NCBI RefSeq assembly: GCF_008974245.1
Contig: NZ_BBZI01000014.1
Location: 1-64,000 of the forward strand
DNA from: Streptomyces abyssomicinicus
GTDB lineage: Bacteria > Actinomycetota > Actinomycetes > Streptomycetales > Streptomycetaceae
Length of the DNA stretch: 64,000 nt
Direction: 5' to 3'
Part shown: positions 27,674 through 36,132 of the stretch, in pieces
Numbering within the stretch: the stretch's first letter is position 1
Layout of the letters: each line of letters begins with the position of its first letter
Translations under genes and position numbers: made by a program
Notes under the pieces: model-generated
Told to the model about the DNA's origin: nothing
What the model saw: only the letters and a program-made list of their open reading frames with translations
Database searches by the model: none

Positions 27674-27704
27674 TTGACACGAAAATCGAACAGCCGTTCT
27701 TATG
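27674..27704 (+). promoter_or_regulatory. recA promoter with LexA (SOS) box
   Basis: TTGACA (27674-27679) is a consensus -35; a -10 such as TCTTAT lies at 27699-27704. Between them sits CGAACAGCCGTTCT (27687-27700), with both half-sites of the Bacillus/actinobacterial SOS box (GAAC-N4-GTTC) intact. LexA bound here would cover the spacer and -10. The leader to the recA ATG is about 165 bases. Confidence 0.85.
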
Positions 27705-27875
27705 GGACGGCCGGTGGTGCTCGGGCATCCGTCTCACAGAGGTACTTCTGTACGGTTTGAGGTGAGATGCGCACGAGTTTTCCACAGGGTGGACGGGCGT
27801 CGGGGCGCGTTGTCAGTGGCAGGCGTTAGCGTCTTTGACGTGAAGCGATCGACTCAAGCAAACCGGGTGGAACCC

Positions 27876-29000
27876 ATGGCAGGAACCGACCGCGAGAAGG
27901 CGCTGGAAACAGCCCTCGCGCAGATTGAACGGCAATTCGGCAAGGGCGCGGTCATGCGCATGGGCGACCGCACCCAGGAGCCCATCGAGGTCATCCCGAC
28001 CGGCTCGACCGCCCTGGACGTGGCGCTCGGCGTCGGCGGCCTGCCGCGCGGCCGTGTGGTGGAGATCTACGGTCCGGAGTCCTCCGGCAAGACCACGCTG
28101 ACCCTGCACGCGGTGGCCAACGCGCAGAAGGCCGGCGGCCAGGTCGCGTTCGTGGACGCGGAGCACGCGCTCGACCCCGAGTACGCGCGCAAGCTCGGCG
28201 TGGACGTGGACAACCTGATCCTCTCCCAGCCGGACAACGGCGAGCAGGCGCTGGAGATCGTGGACATGCTGGTCCGCTCCGGCGCGCTCGACCTGATCGT
28301 CATCGACTCCGTCGCGGCGCTGGTCCCGCGCGCGGAGATCGAGGGCGAGATGGGCGACAGTCACGTGGGTCTGCAGGCCCGCCTGATGAGCCAGGCGCTG
28401 CGGAAGATCACCAGCGCGCTCAACCAGTCCAAGACGACGGCCATCTTCATCAACCAGCTCCGCGAGAAGATCGGCGTCATGTTCGGCTCCCCGGAGACCA
28501 CGACCGGTGGCCGGGCGCTGAAGTTCTACGCCTCGGTGCGCATCGACATCCGCCGCATCGAGACCCTGAAGGACGGCACGGACGCGGTCGGCAACCGCAC
28601 CCGCTGCAAGGTGGTCAAGAACAAGGTGGCCCCGCCGTTCAAGCAGGCCGAGTTCGACATCCTCTACGGCCAGGGCATCAGCCGCGAGGGCGGCCTGATC
28701 GACATGGGCGTGGAGCACGGGTTCGTCCGCAAGGCCGGCGCCTGGTACACGTACGAAGGCGACCAGCTCGGCCAGGGCAAGGAGAACGCCCGCAACTTCC
28801 TCAAGGACAACCCCGCCCTGGCGGAGGAGATCGAGCGGAAGATCAAGACCAAGCTGGGCGTCATCAAGCCGACCGAGGAGGAGACCGCGGCCGCCGCTGT
28901 CACCGACCCGGCCGGGGGCGAGAACGCGGACGCCGCCAAGGCCGTCCCGGCTCCCGCCGCCCGTGCCACCAAGGCCAAGGCCGCGGCGGCCAAGAGCTGA
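27876..29000 (+). CDS. recA: RecA recombinase
   Basis: DNA strand-exchange protein and LexA co-protease. 374 residues, the usual length in Streptomyces. Walker A is GPESSGKTT, with the adjacent L1/L2 loop regions (EIEGEMGDSHVG and FGSPETTTGGRALKF) intact. The C-terminal tail (about 335-374) is unusually Ala/Lys/Pro-rich, as in other Streptomyces RecA proteins. ATG is preceded by GGTGG. It is followed 3 bases later by recX. Regulation: SOS box in the promoter. Confidence 0.98.
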   Translation: MAGTDREKALETALAQIERQFGKGAVMRMGDRTQEPIEVIPTGSTALDVALGVGGLPRGRVVEIYGPESSGKTTLTLHAVANAQKAGGQVAFVDAEHALDPEYARKLGVDVDNLILSQPDNGEQALEIVDMLVRSGALDLIVIDSVAALVPRAEIEGEMGDSHVGLQARLMSQALRKITSALNQSKTTAIFINQLREKIGVMFGSPETTTGGRALKFYASVRIDIRRIETLKDGTDAVGNRTRCKVVKNKVAPPFKQAEFDILYGQGISREGGLIDMGVEHGFVRKAGAWYTYEGDQLGQGKENARNFLKDNPALAEEIERKIKTKLGVIKPTEEETAAAAVTDPAGGENADAAKAVPAPAARATKAKAAAAKS

Positions 29001-29003
29001 TCC

Positions 29004-29672
29004 GTGACACGCCGAACCGAATGGGCCTCAGAGGCCGGCCCCGACGACGAGGCCGGTCCGCCCGGTCCGGCCCGTCGCCCCGGTCGCGGCAGTCGCGAAG
29101 GCCGCGGGACGCGCGGCGAGCAGGTCGATCGCATCGCTCACGACGGTGACCGCGGGGATCCGGTCGAGCGGGCGCGGGGCATTTGCCTGCGCCTGCTCAC
29201 CGGGTCCCCGCGGACCCGGAAGCAGCTCGCCGAGGCCCTGCGCAAGCGGGAGATCCCCGACGACGTCGCCGACCAGGTGCTCACCCGGTTCGAAGAGGTG
29301 GGCCTGATCGACGACGGTGCCTTCGCCGACGCCTGGGTGGAGTCCCGGCACCACGGCCGGGGCCTGGCCCGGCGTGCCCTCGCGCGCGAGCTGCGGACCA
29401 AGGGTGTCGAGTCCTCGCTGATCGAGGAGGCGGTCTCCCAGCTCGACAGCGATCAGGAGGAGGCGACCGCCCGCGACCTGGTCGGGCGCAAGCTGCGGTC
29501 CACCCGTGGGCTCGACCGCGACAAGCGCATACGCCGCCTCGCGGGGATGCTGGCCCGCAAGGGCTACCCGGAGGGCATGGCCCTGCGCGTGGTCCGCGAG
29601 GCCCTCGAGGGGGAGGGTGAGGACGCGGACCTCGACGAGTTCCCCGGGTACCCGGGCGACGACGCCTACTGA
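29004..29672 (+). CDS. recX: RecX: RecA regulator
   Basis: A 222-residue RecX protein, which caps or modulates RecA filaments. Its three-helix repeats are visible: LTGSPRTRKQLAEALRKREI, the LIDDGAFADAWVESRHH segment, and LARKGYPEGMALRVVREAL. The first 45 residues are a hydrophilic Gly/Arg/Pro extension, so a shorter start cannot be excluded. The GTG follows the recA stop after 3 bases and lacks its own strong ribosome site, pointing to coupling and lower output than RecA. Confidence 0.92.
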   Translation: MTRRTEWASEAGPDDEAGPPGPARRPGRGSREGRGTRGEQVDRIAHDGDRGDPVERARGICLRLLTGSPRTRKQLAEALRKREIPDDVADQVLTRFEEVGLIDDGAFADAWVESRHHGRGLARRALARELRTKGVESSLIEEAVSQLDSDQEEATARDLVGRKLRSTRGLDRDKRIRRLAGMLARKGYPEGMALRVVREALEGEGEDADLDEFPGYPGDDAY

Positions 29673-29733
29673 CGTCGGTGGGTGGCCGTGGGCCGGTGCC
29701 CGGGCGACCTGGCGTGCCGAGCCGCACCTCCGG

Positions 29734-29763
29734 TTGATAGGCAAGTGACTACTTGCCTATGGT
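29734..29763 (+). promoter_or_regulatory. promoter/operator of the ArsR-VOC pair
   Basis: A perfect 10-bp inverted repeat (arms ATAGGCAAGT and ACTTGCCTAT, spacer GACT) covers 29737-29760. It overlaps a promoter read as TTGATA (29734-29739), 18 bases, TATGGT (29758-29763). The GTG start lies 6 bases after the -10, so the mRNA is probably leaderless. A repressor dimer on the palindrome would cover both hexamers, consistent with autoregulation. Confidence 0.75.
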
Positions 29764-29769
29764 GGGGGT

Positions 29770-30072
29770 GTGGCCGACGACCTTTTCAAAGCCCTGGCCG
29801 ACCCCACTCGTCGCACCATCCTCGACGAGCTCACGGAGAAGTCCGGCCAGACGCTGTTCGAGATCTGCTCCCGGCTGAGCATGAAGCACCGACTCGGCAT
29901 CTCACGCCAGGCGGTCTCCCAGCACCTCGCGGTGCTGGAGGGCGCGGGGCTGGTCGAGACGAGGCGGGAGGGCCGCTACAAGTTCCACGACCTGAACACC
30001 GCTCCGCTGCGGCGGATCGCCGAGCGATGGCCCGTGCCCGACCCCTCCGGAACCGAGGAGAGCACCTCATGA
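29770..30072 (+). CDS. ArsR/SmtB-type transcriptional repressor
   Basis: A 100-residue winged-helix regulator: it begins with LFKALADPTRRTILDEL, the recognition helix is around ISRQAVSQHLAVLE, and the wing is VETRREGRYKFHDLN. No Cys ladder or metal-binding motif (ELCVCDL) is present, so a metal sensor is unlikely; it belongs with the DUF2087/SRPBCC-linked ArsR-like repressors. Its stop overlaps the start of the VOC gene (ATGA), and a perfect palindrome sits in its own promoter. Confidence 0.88.
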   Translation: MADDLFKALADPTRRTILDELTEKSGQTLFEICSRLSMKHRLGISRQAVSQHLAVLEGAGLVETRREGRYKFHDLNTAPLRRIAERWPVPDPSGTEESTS

Positions 30073-30461
30073 GGATTCACCTGACCAGCGTCTTCGTCGA
30101 CGACCAGGCACAGGCCGAGCGCTTCTACACCGAGGTCCTCGGCTTCGTGAAGAAGCACGACGTCCCGGTGGGCGAGAAGGACCGGTGGCTCACCGTGGTG
30201 TCCCCCGACGAGCCCGACGGCACGGAACTCCTCCTCGAGCCCGCCGGCCACCCCGCGGCCAGGGCGTACCGGGACGCGCTCGTCGCGGACGGCATCCCGC
30301 TCGCCCAGTTCGCCGTCGAGGACGTGACGGCGGAGTACGAGCGTCTGCGTGGTCTCGGCGTCCGGTTCACCCAGGACCCCGTCGAGCTGGGCCCCGTCAC
30401 CACCGCCGTCCTCGACGACACCTGCGGCAACCTGATCCAGATCGCGACCACACCGCAGTAG
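30069..30461 (+). CDS. VOC (glyoxalase/bleomycin-resistance fold) protein
   Basis: A 130-residue vicinal-oxygen-chelate protein with two beta-alpha-beta-beta-beta modules. Visible are AERFYTEVLGF in the first, the metal-site-like ELLLEP strand, AQFAVEDVTAEYERL in the second, and the C-terminal VLDDTCGNLIQI. Possible metal ligands are E (ELLLE) and the terminal region; the first-strand His of true glyoxalase I is replaced (TSVFVDD). The substrate is unknown. It is coupled to the repressor, so it is probably the regulated output of this small operon, perhaps a detoxification enzyme or ligand-binding resistance protein. Confidence 0.86.
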   Translation: MRIHLTSVFVDDQAQAERFYTEVLGFVKKHDVPVGEKDRWLTVVSPDEPDGTELLLEPAGHPAARAYRDALVADGIPLAQFAVEDVTAEYERLRGLGVRFTQDPVELGPVTTAVLDDTCGNLIQIATTPQ

Positions 30462-30636
30462 CGGGGGATCTGCCGGCGACCACGGCGTCGCCGGGACGGA
30501 CGGCGCCACCTTCCGCGGGCAGTCCGGACTCCGGCACGGCTTAGTCCCCTTCCGTCCGCGGCGCGCTCACCGCCCCTCCGGGGTGCGTTCACCGGTCCGT
30601 CCGGAGCGGTCGTCCGTCCAAGGCGCGTTCACCGGT

Positions 30637-31410
30637 TCATCGGTCCCCGTTCCGGCGGTCCGGTGTGGCGAGGCGGGCCCTGAGGGTGGCCGCGATCGCG
30701 CCGGAGGCGTCGTCCTCCGGAAAGGCGAGGGCCAGGGCCAGACCCGCCGTCAGGCACGGGGGCGGCGCCTGGGCGTCGTCCGCGACCAGCCGCAGCAGGG
30801 TCGGCACGGGCATGGTCGTCAGCCTGTGCCGCCAGGCGGGGTGGGCGTGGGTGGCGGCGTAGCGGGCGGTCAGGATCTCGGCCGGGGTCAGTTCGGCGCC
30901 CGAGCGCAGGAGCAGCGGGGCGATGCCCTCCTGACGGACCACGGCGCAGATCTCCTCGGCGCTGACGCTGTTGCGCCGGTGGTCGTCGTGGGCCTGGTAC
31001 AGCAGGGCGTACACCAGCGCGTCCTCCCGCGGGGTGGACGCCGCGGGCAGCGGTACCTCCCACCACAGTGCCTCCACCGCGTCCGCGGTCACCGGCAGCG
31101 GAAGGCCGCAGCCGAGAGGGGAGGGAGAGGTCGCCAGCCTGACCGCGCCGAGTGCGACCGCCTGCTCCGAGAGGACCCGCCGCAGGCACAGAGGACCGGC
31201 CGCCTCCGGGTCGGTGTCCCGGGCCGCCGCCGACACCGCGTCCAGGGTCGGTCCGTCCGTCCACACCAGGGTCGCCGGGGCCGTGGCCGAGGCGGGCTCC
31301 GTCCTCACCTCCGGCAGGCCGAGACGCCGGGTCAGGGCCTCGGAGAGAACGCTCAGCCGCTGGGCGTGGCCGGGCCCGGACGGGCCGCCCTGCCTGGTCG
31401 ATCCGGTCAT
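30637..31410 (-). CDS. hypothetical protein, Streptomyces-type
   Basis: A 257-residue soluble protein I do not recognise. Composition and third-position G/C fit a real gene. No signal peptide, membrane helix or obvious catalytic motif is seen; the centre (about 95-190) looks helical with the Trp-containing stretch VEALWWEVPLP and ALVYALLYQAHDDHRR. The start ATG lacks a ribosome site. It stands alone between the VOC gene (convergent) and the monooxygenase. Confidence 0.65.
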   Translation of the reverse strand: MTGSTRQGGPSGPGHAQRLSVLSEALTRRLGLPEVRTEPASATAPATLVWTDGPTLDAVSAAARDTDPEAAGPLCLRRVLSEQAVALGAVRLATSPSPLGCGLPLPVTADAVEALWWEVPLPAASTPREDALVYALLYQAHDDHRRNSVSAEEICAVVRQEGIAPLLLRSGAELTPAEILTARYAATHAHPAWRHRLTTMPVPTLLRLVADDAQAPPPCLTAGLALALAFPEDDASGAIAATLRARLATPDRRNGDR

Positions 31411-31738
31411 GGCGGCAGTGTACGGTCGCCGTCGGACAACCGTTCCGGGCCGGTTGGGGCCCCCGGTACGAGGCAGGTCGTCGCGGACCGGCGACGGTGG
31501 CGGTGATCCGATTGGGCCGCCCCGGACGCGGCCTGGGCCCGGGGCCGGTGCTGTGCAACACGAGGGGGCGGTTGCCTTGCGGCGTGAAGGGGCCGCCCCG
31601 CAGGGACCGGTGACAACCGTCAGCAGCGCATGCGCATGCGCATGCGCATGCGGATGCGGATGCGGGTGCGGGTGCCGTGCCGGGCTGGCACCGGCACGGC
31701 ACCGGCCCGGTCGGCACCGGTGCCCGTCCCGGCGCCGG
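31411..31738. repeat. 328-base gap with an alternating GC/CA tract
   Basis: No gene is seen. Bases 31626-31652 are an uninterrupted alternating purine-pyrimidine run built of GCATGC units, continued by degraded GCGGAT/GCGGGT hexamers to about 31673. A Gly/Thr-coding-like GGCACC repeat follows (31685-31735). The tract could adopt Z-form DNA under negative supercoiling. Confidence 0.75.
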
Positions 31739-33406
31739 TCAGGAACGCGCCGCCGCCCGCTCCGCCGCGTCCGGCTCCGGCGCGGACGGGGAGGGGACCG
31801 TGAGGTTCGCCCCGGTCGCCGCCTCGGCCGCCGCGCGCAGCTGGGCGGGGCGGACCCCGCCGAGGGCGGCGACCAGCCGGCCGTCCGGCCGCACCAGCAG
31901 GACGGTGTGCGCCGGCGCCCCCGGGTATGCCTCGGTGACCAGCAGTTCCGCCGGTACCGGCAGCGCCCGCACCGCCTCGGCCAGGGCCGGCATGATCCCG
32001 GCCCCCGCCCAGTGCCGCCGCTCCCACACCCCGGTGCCGGGCGCGACCAGCACCACCGACAGCGCGCACCGCCCGAGCAGCTCCCACAGCCCGCTGGAGG
32101 AGCCGTCCTCCGCGGTGACCCGCACGTCCGCCACCGGTTCGCCCGGCGCGGTGTCCACCGTCACATCCGCGTCGGTCGGCGAGGGCAGCAGCGGCGAGGA
32201 GCCGTACCCGCCCGGCCCGCCGAGCGCGCCGCGTCCGAGGTGGCCGTCGACCAGCAGCGCGTCCTGGGCGCGGGCCGTTCCCGGCACGTAGGTCCGCAGC
32301 CCGCCGCCGCGCAGTATCGGCAGCGCCTGGTCGGCCGCGCGCAGCCGGGTGGCGACCGCCGCCCGCCGCTCCGTCTGATAGGTGTCCAGCAACGACTCGG
32401 GCGCCTTGCCGCGCAGGACGAAGGCCAGCTTCCAGGCGAGGTTCTCCGCGTCCCGCAGCCCCTCCTCCAAGCCCTGGCCGCCCAGCGAGCCCAGCAGGTG
32501 GGCGGCGTCCCCGGCGAGGAAGGCCCGACCCCGCCGCCACCGCCGGGCCAGCCGGTGGTGGACCGTGTGGACGCCGGTGTCGAGCAGTTCGTAGGGGGGA
32601 GGAAGGTCGGCACCGTGCCAGCCGGCGAGCGTCTCCCGGACCAGCGTCACCAGCACGTCCGGCGTGACCAGGTCGGCCGCCGGGTCGCGGGGCGGCGGCA
32701 TCAGCCAGTCCAGCCGCCACGCCCCGTCCGGCAGCGGGCGCGCGACCACCTCGCCGGCGAACGGAGCCGAGGACCGCCAGGGCGGGGAACGGTGCAGGAC
32801 GCCCTGCCCCGGCCAGGGCAGCTCGGCGCGCAGGGTGGCCACCGCGTGCCGCTCCACGGCGGTGCGGCCGGGGAAGCGGATGTCCAGCAGCTTGCGGACC
32901 GTGGACCGGGCGCCGTCGCAGCCGACCAGATGGGTGCCCCGCCACCAGGTGCCGCGGGCCCGGGCGCGTACCTCCGTGCCGTCCTGCTCCACCGAGTCCA
33001 GCCGGCTCCCCGGGGCGAGGGTGACCAGGCGCTCCTGTTCGGCGGCGGCGCGCAGCGCGCCGGTCAGCGCGTGCTGAGGCAGATGCAGGGGGGCGCCGGG
33101 TCCCGAGTCCGTCGTGTCGAACCGCGTCTCGAAGGCGGTGCGGCGCCCGCGCGTCGCGCGCCAGCCGCTCCAGCGCAGCCCCAGCCGGGTGAGGCCGCCC
33201 CCGGTGATCCGGGTGATCAGCGCCGCGGTGCCGGGGTGCAGCACGACCGTGCGGGCCGCTCGTCGCTCCTCGCCGCCCTGCCCCTCGTCGAGGACCACCG
33301 AGGGGACCTCCAGGCGCGCCAGCGCGAGCGCGAGGGTGAGCCCCACCGGACCCGCGCCCACGACGAGCACAGGGGCGGAGGGAGGTGGAGCGGAGTGCGC
33401 GATCAC
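31739..33406 (-). CDS. FAD-dependent aromatic-type monooxygenase
   Basis: A class A flavoprotein monooxygenase (PHBH fold, PheA/TfdB-like) of 555 residues from the GTG at 33406, eleven residues before the nucleotide-binding strand; a GTG at 33469 would add 21 residues. The dinucleotide motif is VVGAGPVGLTLALALA, the DG motif is GCDGARSTVRK, and the GD motif is FLAGDAAHLLGSLGGQG. The C-terminal thioredoxin-like domain (about 400-540) is present. Family members hydroxylate phenols or polyketides, but no biosynthetic genes flank it, so the substrate is unknown. Confidence 0.87.
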   Translation of the reverse strand: MIAHSAPPPSAPVLVVGAGPVGLTLALALARLEVPSVVLDEGQGGEERRAARTVVLHPGTAALITRITGGGLTRLGLRWSGWRATRGRRTAFETRFDTTDSGPGAPLHLPQHALTGALRAAAEQERLVTLAPGSRLDSVEQDGTEVRARARGTWWRGTHLVGCDGARSTVRKLLDIRFPGRTAVERHAVATLRAELPWPGQGVLHRSPPWRSSAPFAGEVVARPLPDGAWRLDWLMPPPRDPAADLVTPDVLVTLVRETLAGWHGADLPPPYELLDTGVHTVHHRLARRWRRGRAFLAGDAAHLLGSLGGQGLEEGLRDAENLAWKLAFVLRGKAPESLLDTYQTERRAAVATRLRAADQALPILRGGGLRTYVPGTARAQDALLVDGHLGRGALGGPGGYGSSPLLPSPTDADVTVDTAPGEPVADVRVTAEDGSSSGLWELLGRCALSVVLVAPGTGVWERRHWAGAGIMPALAEAVRALPVPAELLVTEAYPGAPAHTVLLVRPDGRLVAALGGVRPAQLRAAAEAATGANLTVPSPSAPEPDAAERAAARS

Positions 33407-33443
33407 ATGGTTATGCAACCCATTGCAGGTGTCCGCGTCAAGC

Positions 33444-33479
33444 GACGACGGCAGTGGCGGGGCCGCCACTGCCTTCGTC
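33444..33479. terminator. long hairpin between gluD and the monooxygenase gene
   Basis: A perfect 11-bp stem (33450-33460 with 33463-33473) with a 2-base loop extends after one C-T mismatch by five further pairs (33444-33448 with 33475-33479). It lies about 57 bases beyond the gluD stop and before the preferred monooxygenase start, so it probably ends the gluABCD transcript. An operator role for the monooxygenase is possible. Confidence 0.6.
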
Positions 33480-33535
33480 GGACGAACGCCCGTGTCACCA
33501 GGGGCGTCGGGAAACTGACGGGACGTCGGTTCCGG

Positions 33536-34423
33536 TCAGACCCCCGGGGCCGCGAAAGCCGACTGGTCGGCTCCTCCGTCGGGTGCGAGCGTCACGCCGG
33601 TGGACTTCTTGGCCCTCCGCAGACGCTTCTCCAGCCAGCTCGCGAACGAGGTGAGCGCGAAGTTGATCACGATGAAGATGACCGCCGCGACCGTGAGGGA
33701 CTGGATGATGTTGGCGCCGTAGAAGGAGCTGGCCGTGGTGGCGCTGGACAGCAGCTCGGGGAAGGTCATCATGTAGCCGCCGAGGGCGGTGTCCTTCACG
33801 ATGACCACGATCTGGCTGACGATGGCCGGCAGCATCGCGGTGACCGCCTGCGGCAGCAGCACCACTCGCATCACCTGGCTCTTGCGCAGACCGATGGCCA
33901 TGGCGGCCTCGGACTGCCCCTTGGGCAGGGAGAGGATGCCGGCCCGCACGACCTCCGCGAGCACCGACGCGTTGTACAGGACCAGGCCGGTGATCACCGC
34001 GTACAGCGGGCGTGAGTCACTGCTGACGCCGGTGTACAGGTAGTAGAACTCCCCGCAGAACACCATCAGGATCAGCACGGGGATGGCGCGGAAGAACTCG
34101 ACGACCACCGTGGCAGGAACGCGGACCCATGCGTGGTCGGAGAGCCGGGCTATGCCGAGCACCGCGCCCAGCGGCAGGGCTATCACCAGGGACAGCGCCG
34201 CGGCGAGCAAGGTGTTCTGCAGGCCGGGCAGCAGGTAGGTCGTCCAGGACTCGCTGCCGAAGAAGGGCGACCACATGGCCCAGTCGAGCTGGCCCTTCTC
34301 CTTCAGGGAGCTGTAGACCCACCACAGCAGCACGGCCGCCGCGACCAGGAAGACGGCCGTGTAGACGACGTTGCGGGCCTTGGCCCGCGGGCCCTGGGCC
34401 TCGTAGAGAACCGACGCGCTCAT
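33536..34423 (-). CDS. gluD: GluD: glutamate ABC transporter permease
   Basis: A HisMQ-type inner-membrane permease of 295 residues with about five helices and the coupling-helix motif EVVRAGILSLPKGQSEAAMAIG. The start ATG overlaps the gluC stop as ATGA. The N-terminal 60 residues include an extra helix region, as in other actinobacterial GluD. It completes the amino acid importer with gluA-C; the C terminus (about 270-295) is hydrophilic. Confidence 0.9.
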   Translation of the reverse strand: MSASVLYEAQGPRAKARNVVYTAVFLVAAAVLLWWVYSSLKEKGQLDWAMWSPFFGSESWTTYLLPGLQNTLLAAALSLVIALPLGAVLGIARLSDHAWVRVPATVVVEFFRAIPVLILMVFCGEFYYLYTGVSSDSRPLYAVITGLVLYNASVLAEVVRAGILSLPKGQSEAAMAIGLRKSQVMRVVLLPQAVTAMLPAIVSQIVVIVKDTALGGYMMTFPELLSSATTASSFYGANIIQSLTVAAVIFIVINFALTSFASWLEKRLRRAKKSTGVTLAPDGGADQSAFAAPGV

Positions 34424-35088
34424 CGCTTCACCGCCACCTTCTTGCCCAGCAGGCCCATCAGCAGACCGGTGGGCAGCGTCAGGCACACGAAGCCGAACGC
34501 GAAGACCGCGCCGATCAGCACCAGCTGCGCCTCGTTCTCGATCATTTCCTTCATCAGCAGCGAAGCCTCGGCCACACCGATCACGGCGGCGACCGTGGTG
34601 TTCTTCGTCAGTGCGATCAGCACGTTGGCCAGCGGGGCCACCGCCGCGCGGAAGGCCTGCGGCAGGACGATCAGCCGCAGCACCTGGCCGAAGTTCAGGC
34701 CGAGGGCGCGTGCCGCCTCCGCCTGCCCGACGGGCACGGTGTTGATGCCGGAGCGCAGCGCCTCGCAGACGAACGCCGAGGTGTAGACGATCAGCCCCAG
34801 CACCGACAGGCGGAAGCTGATGACCTGGACGATCCCGTCGCCCCCGAGGTCGACACCGAGCGTCTGGTAAAGCCCCAGCGAGCTGAACAGGATGATCACA
34901 GTCAGCGGGATGTTGCGTACGAAGTTCACGTACGCGGTGCCGAAGGCGCGCATCAGCGGCACCGGGCCCACCCGCATGCCGGCCAGCAGAGTTCCCCAGA
35001 TCAGGGAGCCGATCGCTGAGTAGACGGTGAGTTGCACCGTCGCCCAGAAGGCCCCCAGCAGGTCGTAACCTTCAAGAAAGTCGAACAC
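34420..35088 (-). CDS. gluC: GluC: glutamate ABC transporter permease
   Basis: A 222-residue HisMQ-type permease: five predicted helices and the conserved loop EALRSGINTVPVGQAEAARALGL that docks on the ATPase. Start GTG with GGGAG close upstream. It follows gluB after 100 bases, with no clear terminator between, and its stop overlaps gluD. Confidence 0.91.
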   Translation of the reverse strand: MFDFLEGYDLLGAFWATVQLTVYSAIGSLIWGTLLAGMRVGPVPLMRAFGTAYVNFVRNIPLTVIILFSSLGLYQTLGVDLGGDGIVQVISFRLSVLGLIVYTSAFVCEALRSGINTVPVGQAEAARALGLNFGQVLRLIVLPQAFRAAVAPLANVLIALTKNTTVAAVIGVAEASLLMKEMIENEAQLVLIGAVFAFGFVCLTLPTGLLMGLLGKKVAVKR

Positions 35089-35188
35089 GATCTCCCGCGC
35101 TTCCGCGTGTCGGTTGGCTCAGGGCAGGCGGCCCGTCCCCCCGGCCGGAGCCGGGAGGACGGTGCCGCCGTGGTGAAGCCGCTGGACG

Positions 35189-36031
35189 TTACTTCTTGAT
35201 GTCGCCGATCTTCGGCGCGGGCTCGTTCTTGTAGTTCGCGGGACCGAAGTGCGCCGCGACGGCCTTCTCCCACGCACCGTCGGAGACCATCTTCTCGAGG
35301 GCGGAGTTGATCTTCGCCTTGAGGTCGCTGCCCTCCTTGACGCCGATGCCGTAGTTCTCGTTCGAGAGCTTCAGGCCGGTGAGCTTGAACTTGCCCTTGA
35401 AGGAGTCCTGCGCGGCGTAGCCGGCCAGGATCGAGTCGTCCGTGGTCAGCGCGTCGACGGCGCCGTTCTGCAGACCGGTCAGGCAGGCGGAGTAGGTCGG
35501 GTACTCCTGCAGCTGGGCCTTGGGGGCCAGCTTCTCCTTGACGTTCTGCGCGGAGGTCGAGCCGGTCACCGAGCAGAGCTTCTTGCTGTTCAGGTCCTCG
35601 GGCGACTTGATGGAGTCGTCGTCGGCGCGGACCAGCAGGTCCTGGTGGGCCAGCAGGTACGGGCCGGCGAAGTCGACCTTCGCCTCACGCTCGTCGTTGA
35701 TCGAGTAGGAGGCGGCGATGAAGTCGACGTCACCACGCGAGAGCATGTTCTCGCGGTCGGCGCTCTTCGACTCCTTCCACTCGATCTGGTCCTCGGAGTA
35801 GCCGAGCTCCTTGGCGACGAACTTCGCCACGTCCACGTCGAAGCCGGCGTAGCCCTGCGGCGTCTTCTGGCCGATGCCGGGCTGGTCGAACTTGATGCCG
35901 ACCGTGATCTTGCCCTTGCCGCCCTCGGGGCCCTTGGCGTCCTTCTCGGCGGCACCCTCGCCGCAGGCGGTGGCGGTCAGGGCCAGGGCGATGACGGCCG
36001 CGGAGGCGGCGGTGACCTTGCGGAGCTTCAT
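35189..36031 (-). CDS. gluB: GluB: glutamate-binding lipoprotein
   Basis: A periplasmic-binding-protein type 2 receptor (SBP_bac_3) of 280 residues. The signal peptide ends in lipobox TATAC, with lipidated C23. The ATG at 36031 has AAAGGA eight bases upstream; an in-frame ATG three codons earlier sits too close to it. Ligand-site-like segments are GYAGFDVDVAKF, AASYSINDER and the hinge GSTSAQNVKEKL. It delivers substrate to GluCD. The glutamate assignment rests on operon layout and homology to actinobacterial gluB. Confidence 0.91.
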   Translation of the reverse strand: MKLRKVTAASAAVIALALTATACGEGAAEKDAKGPEGGKGKITVGIKFDQPGIGQKTPQGYAGFDVDVAKFVAKELGYSEDQIEWKESKSADRENMLSRGDVDFIAASYSINDEREAKVDFAGPYLLAHQDLLVRADDDSIKSPEDLNSKKLCSVTGSTSAQNVKEKLAPKAQLQEYPTYSACLTGLQNGAVDALTTDDSILAGYAAQDSFKGKFKLTGLKLSNENYGIGVKEGSDLKAKINSALEKMVSDGAWEKAVAAHFGPANYKNEPAPKIGDIKK

Positions 36032-36132
36032 GGTGAACATCCTTTGCGTGATGAGGAGATGCGACCCGTCCCCGGACGAGTCCGGGGACGGGAGGTGGCG
36101 CGGGCGCCTCGGAGGGTTTCCCGGCGGGTGTC

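Noticed and set aside
27702..27875. Longer RecA starting in the leader
   Set aside because: The frame is open, but the upstream stretch overlaps the promoter region, lacks a ribosome site and does not resemble RecA N termini.
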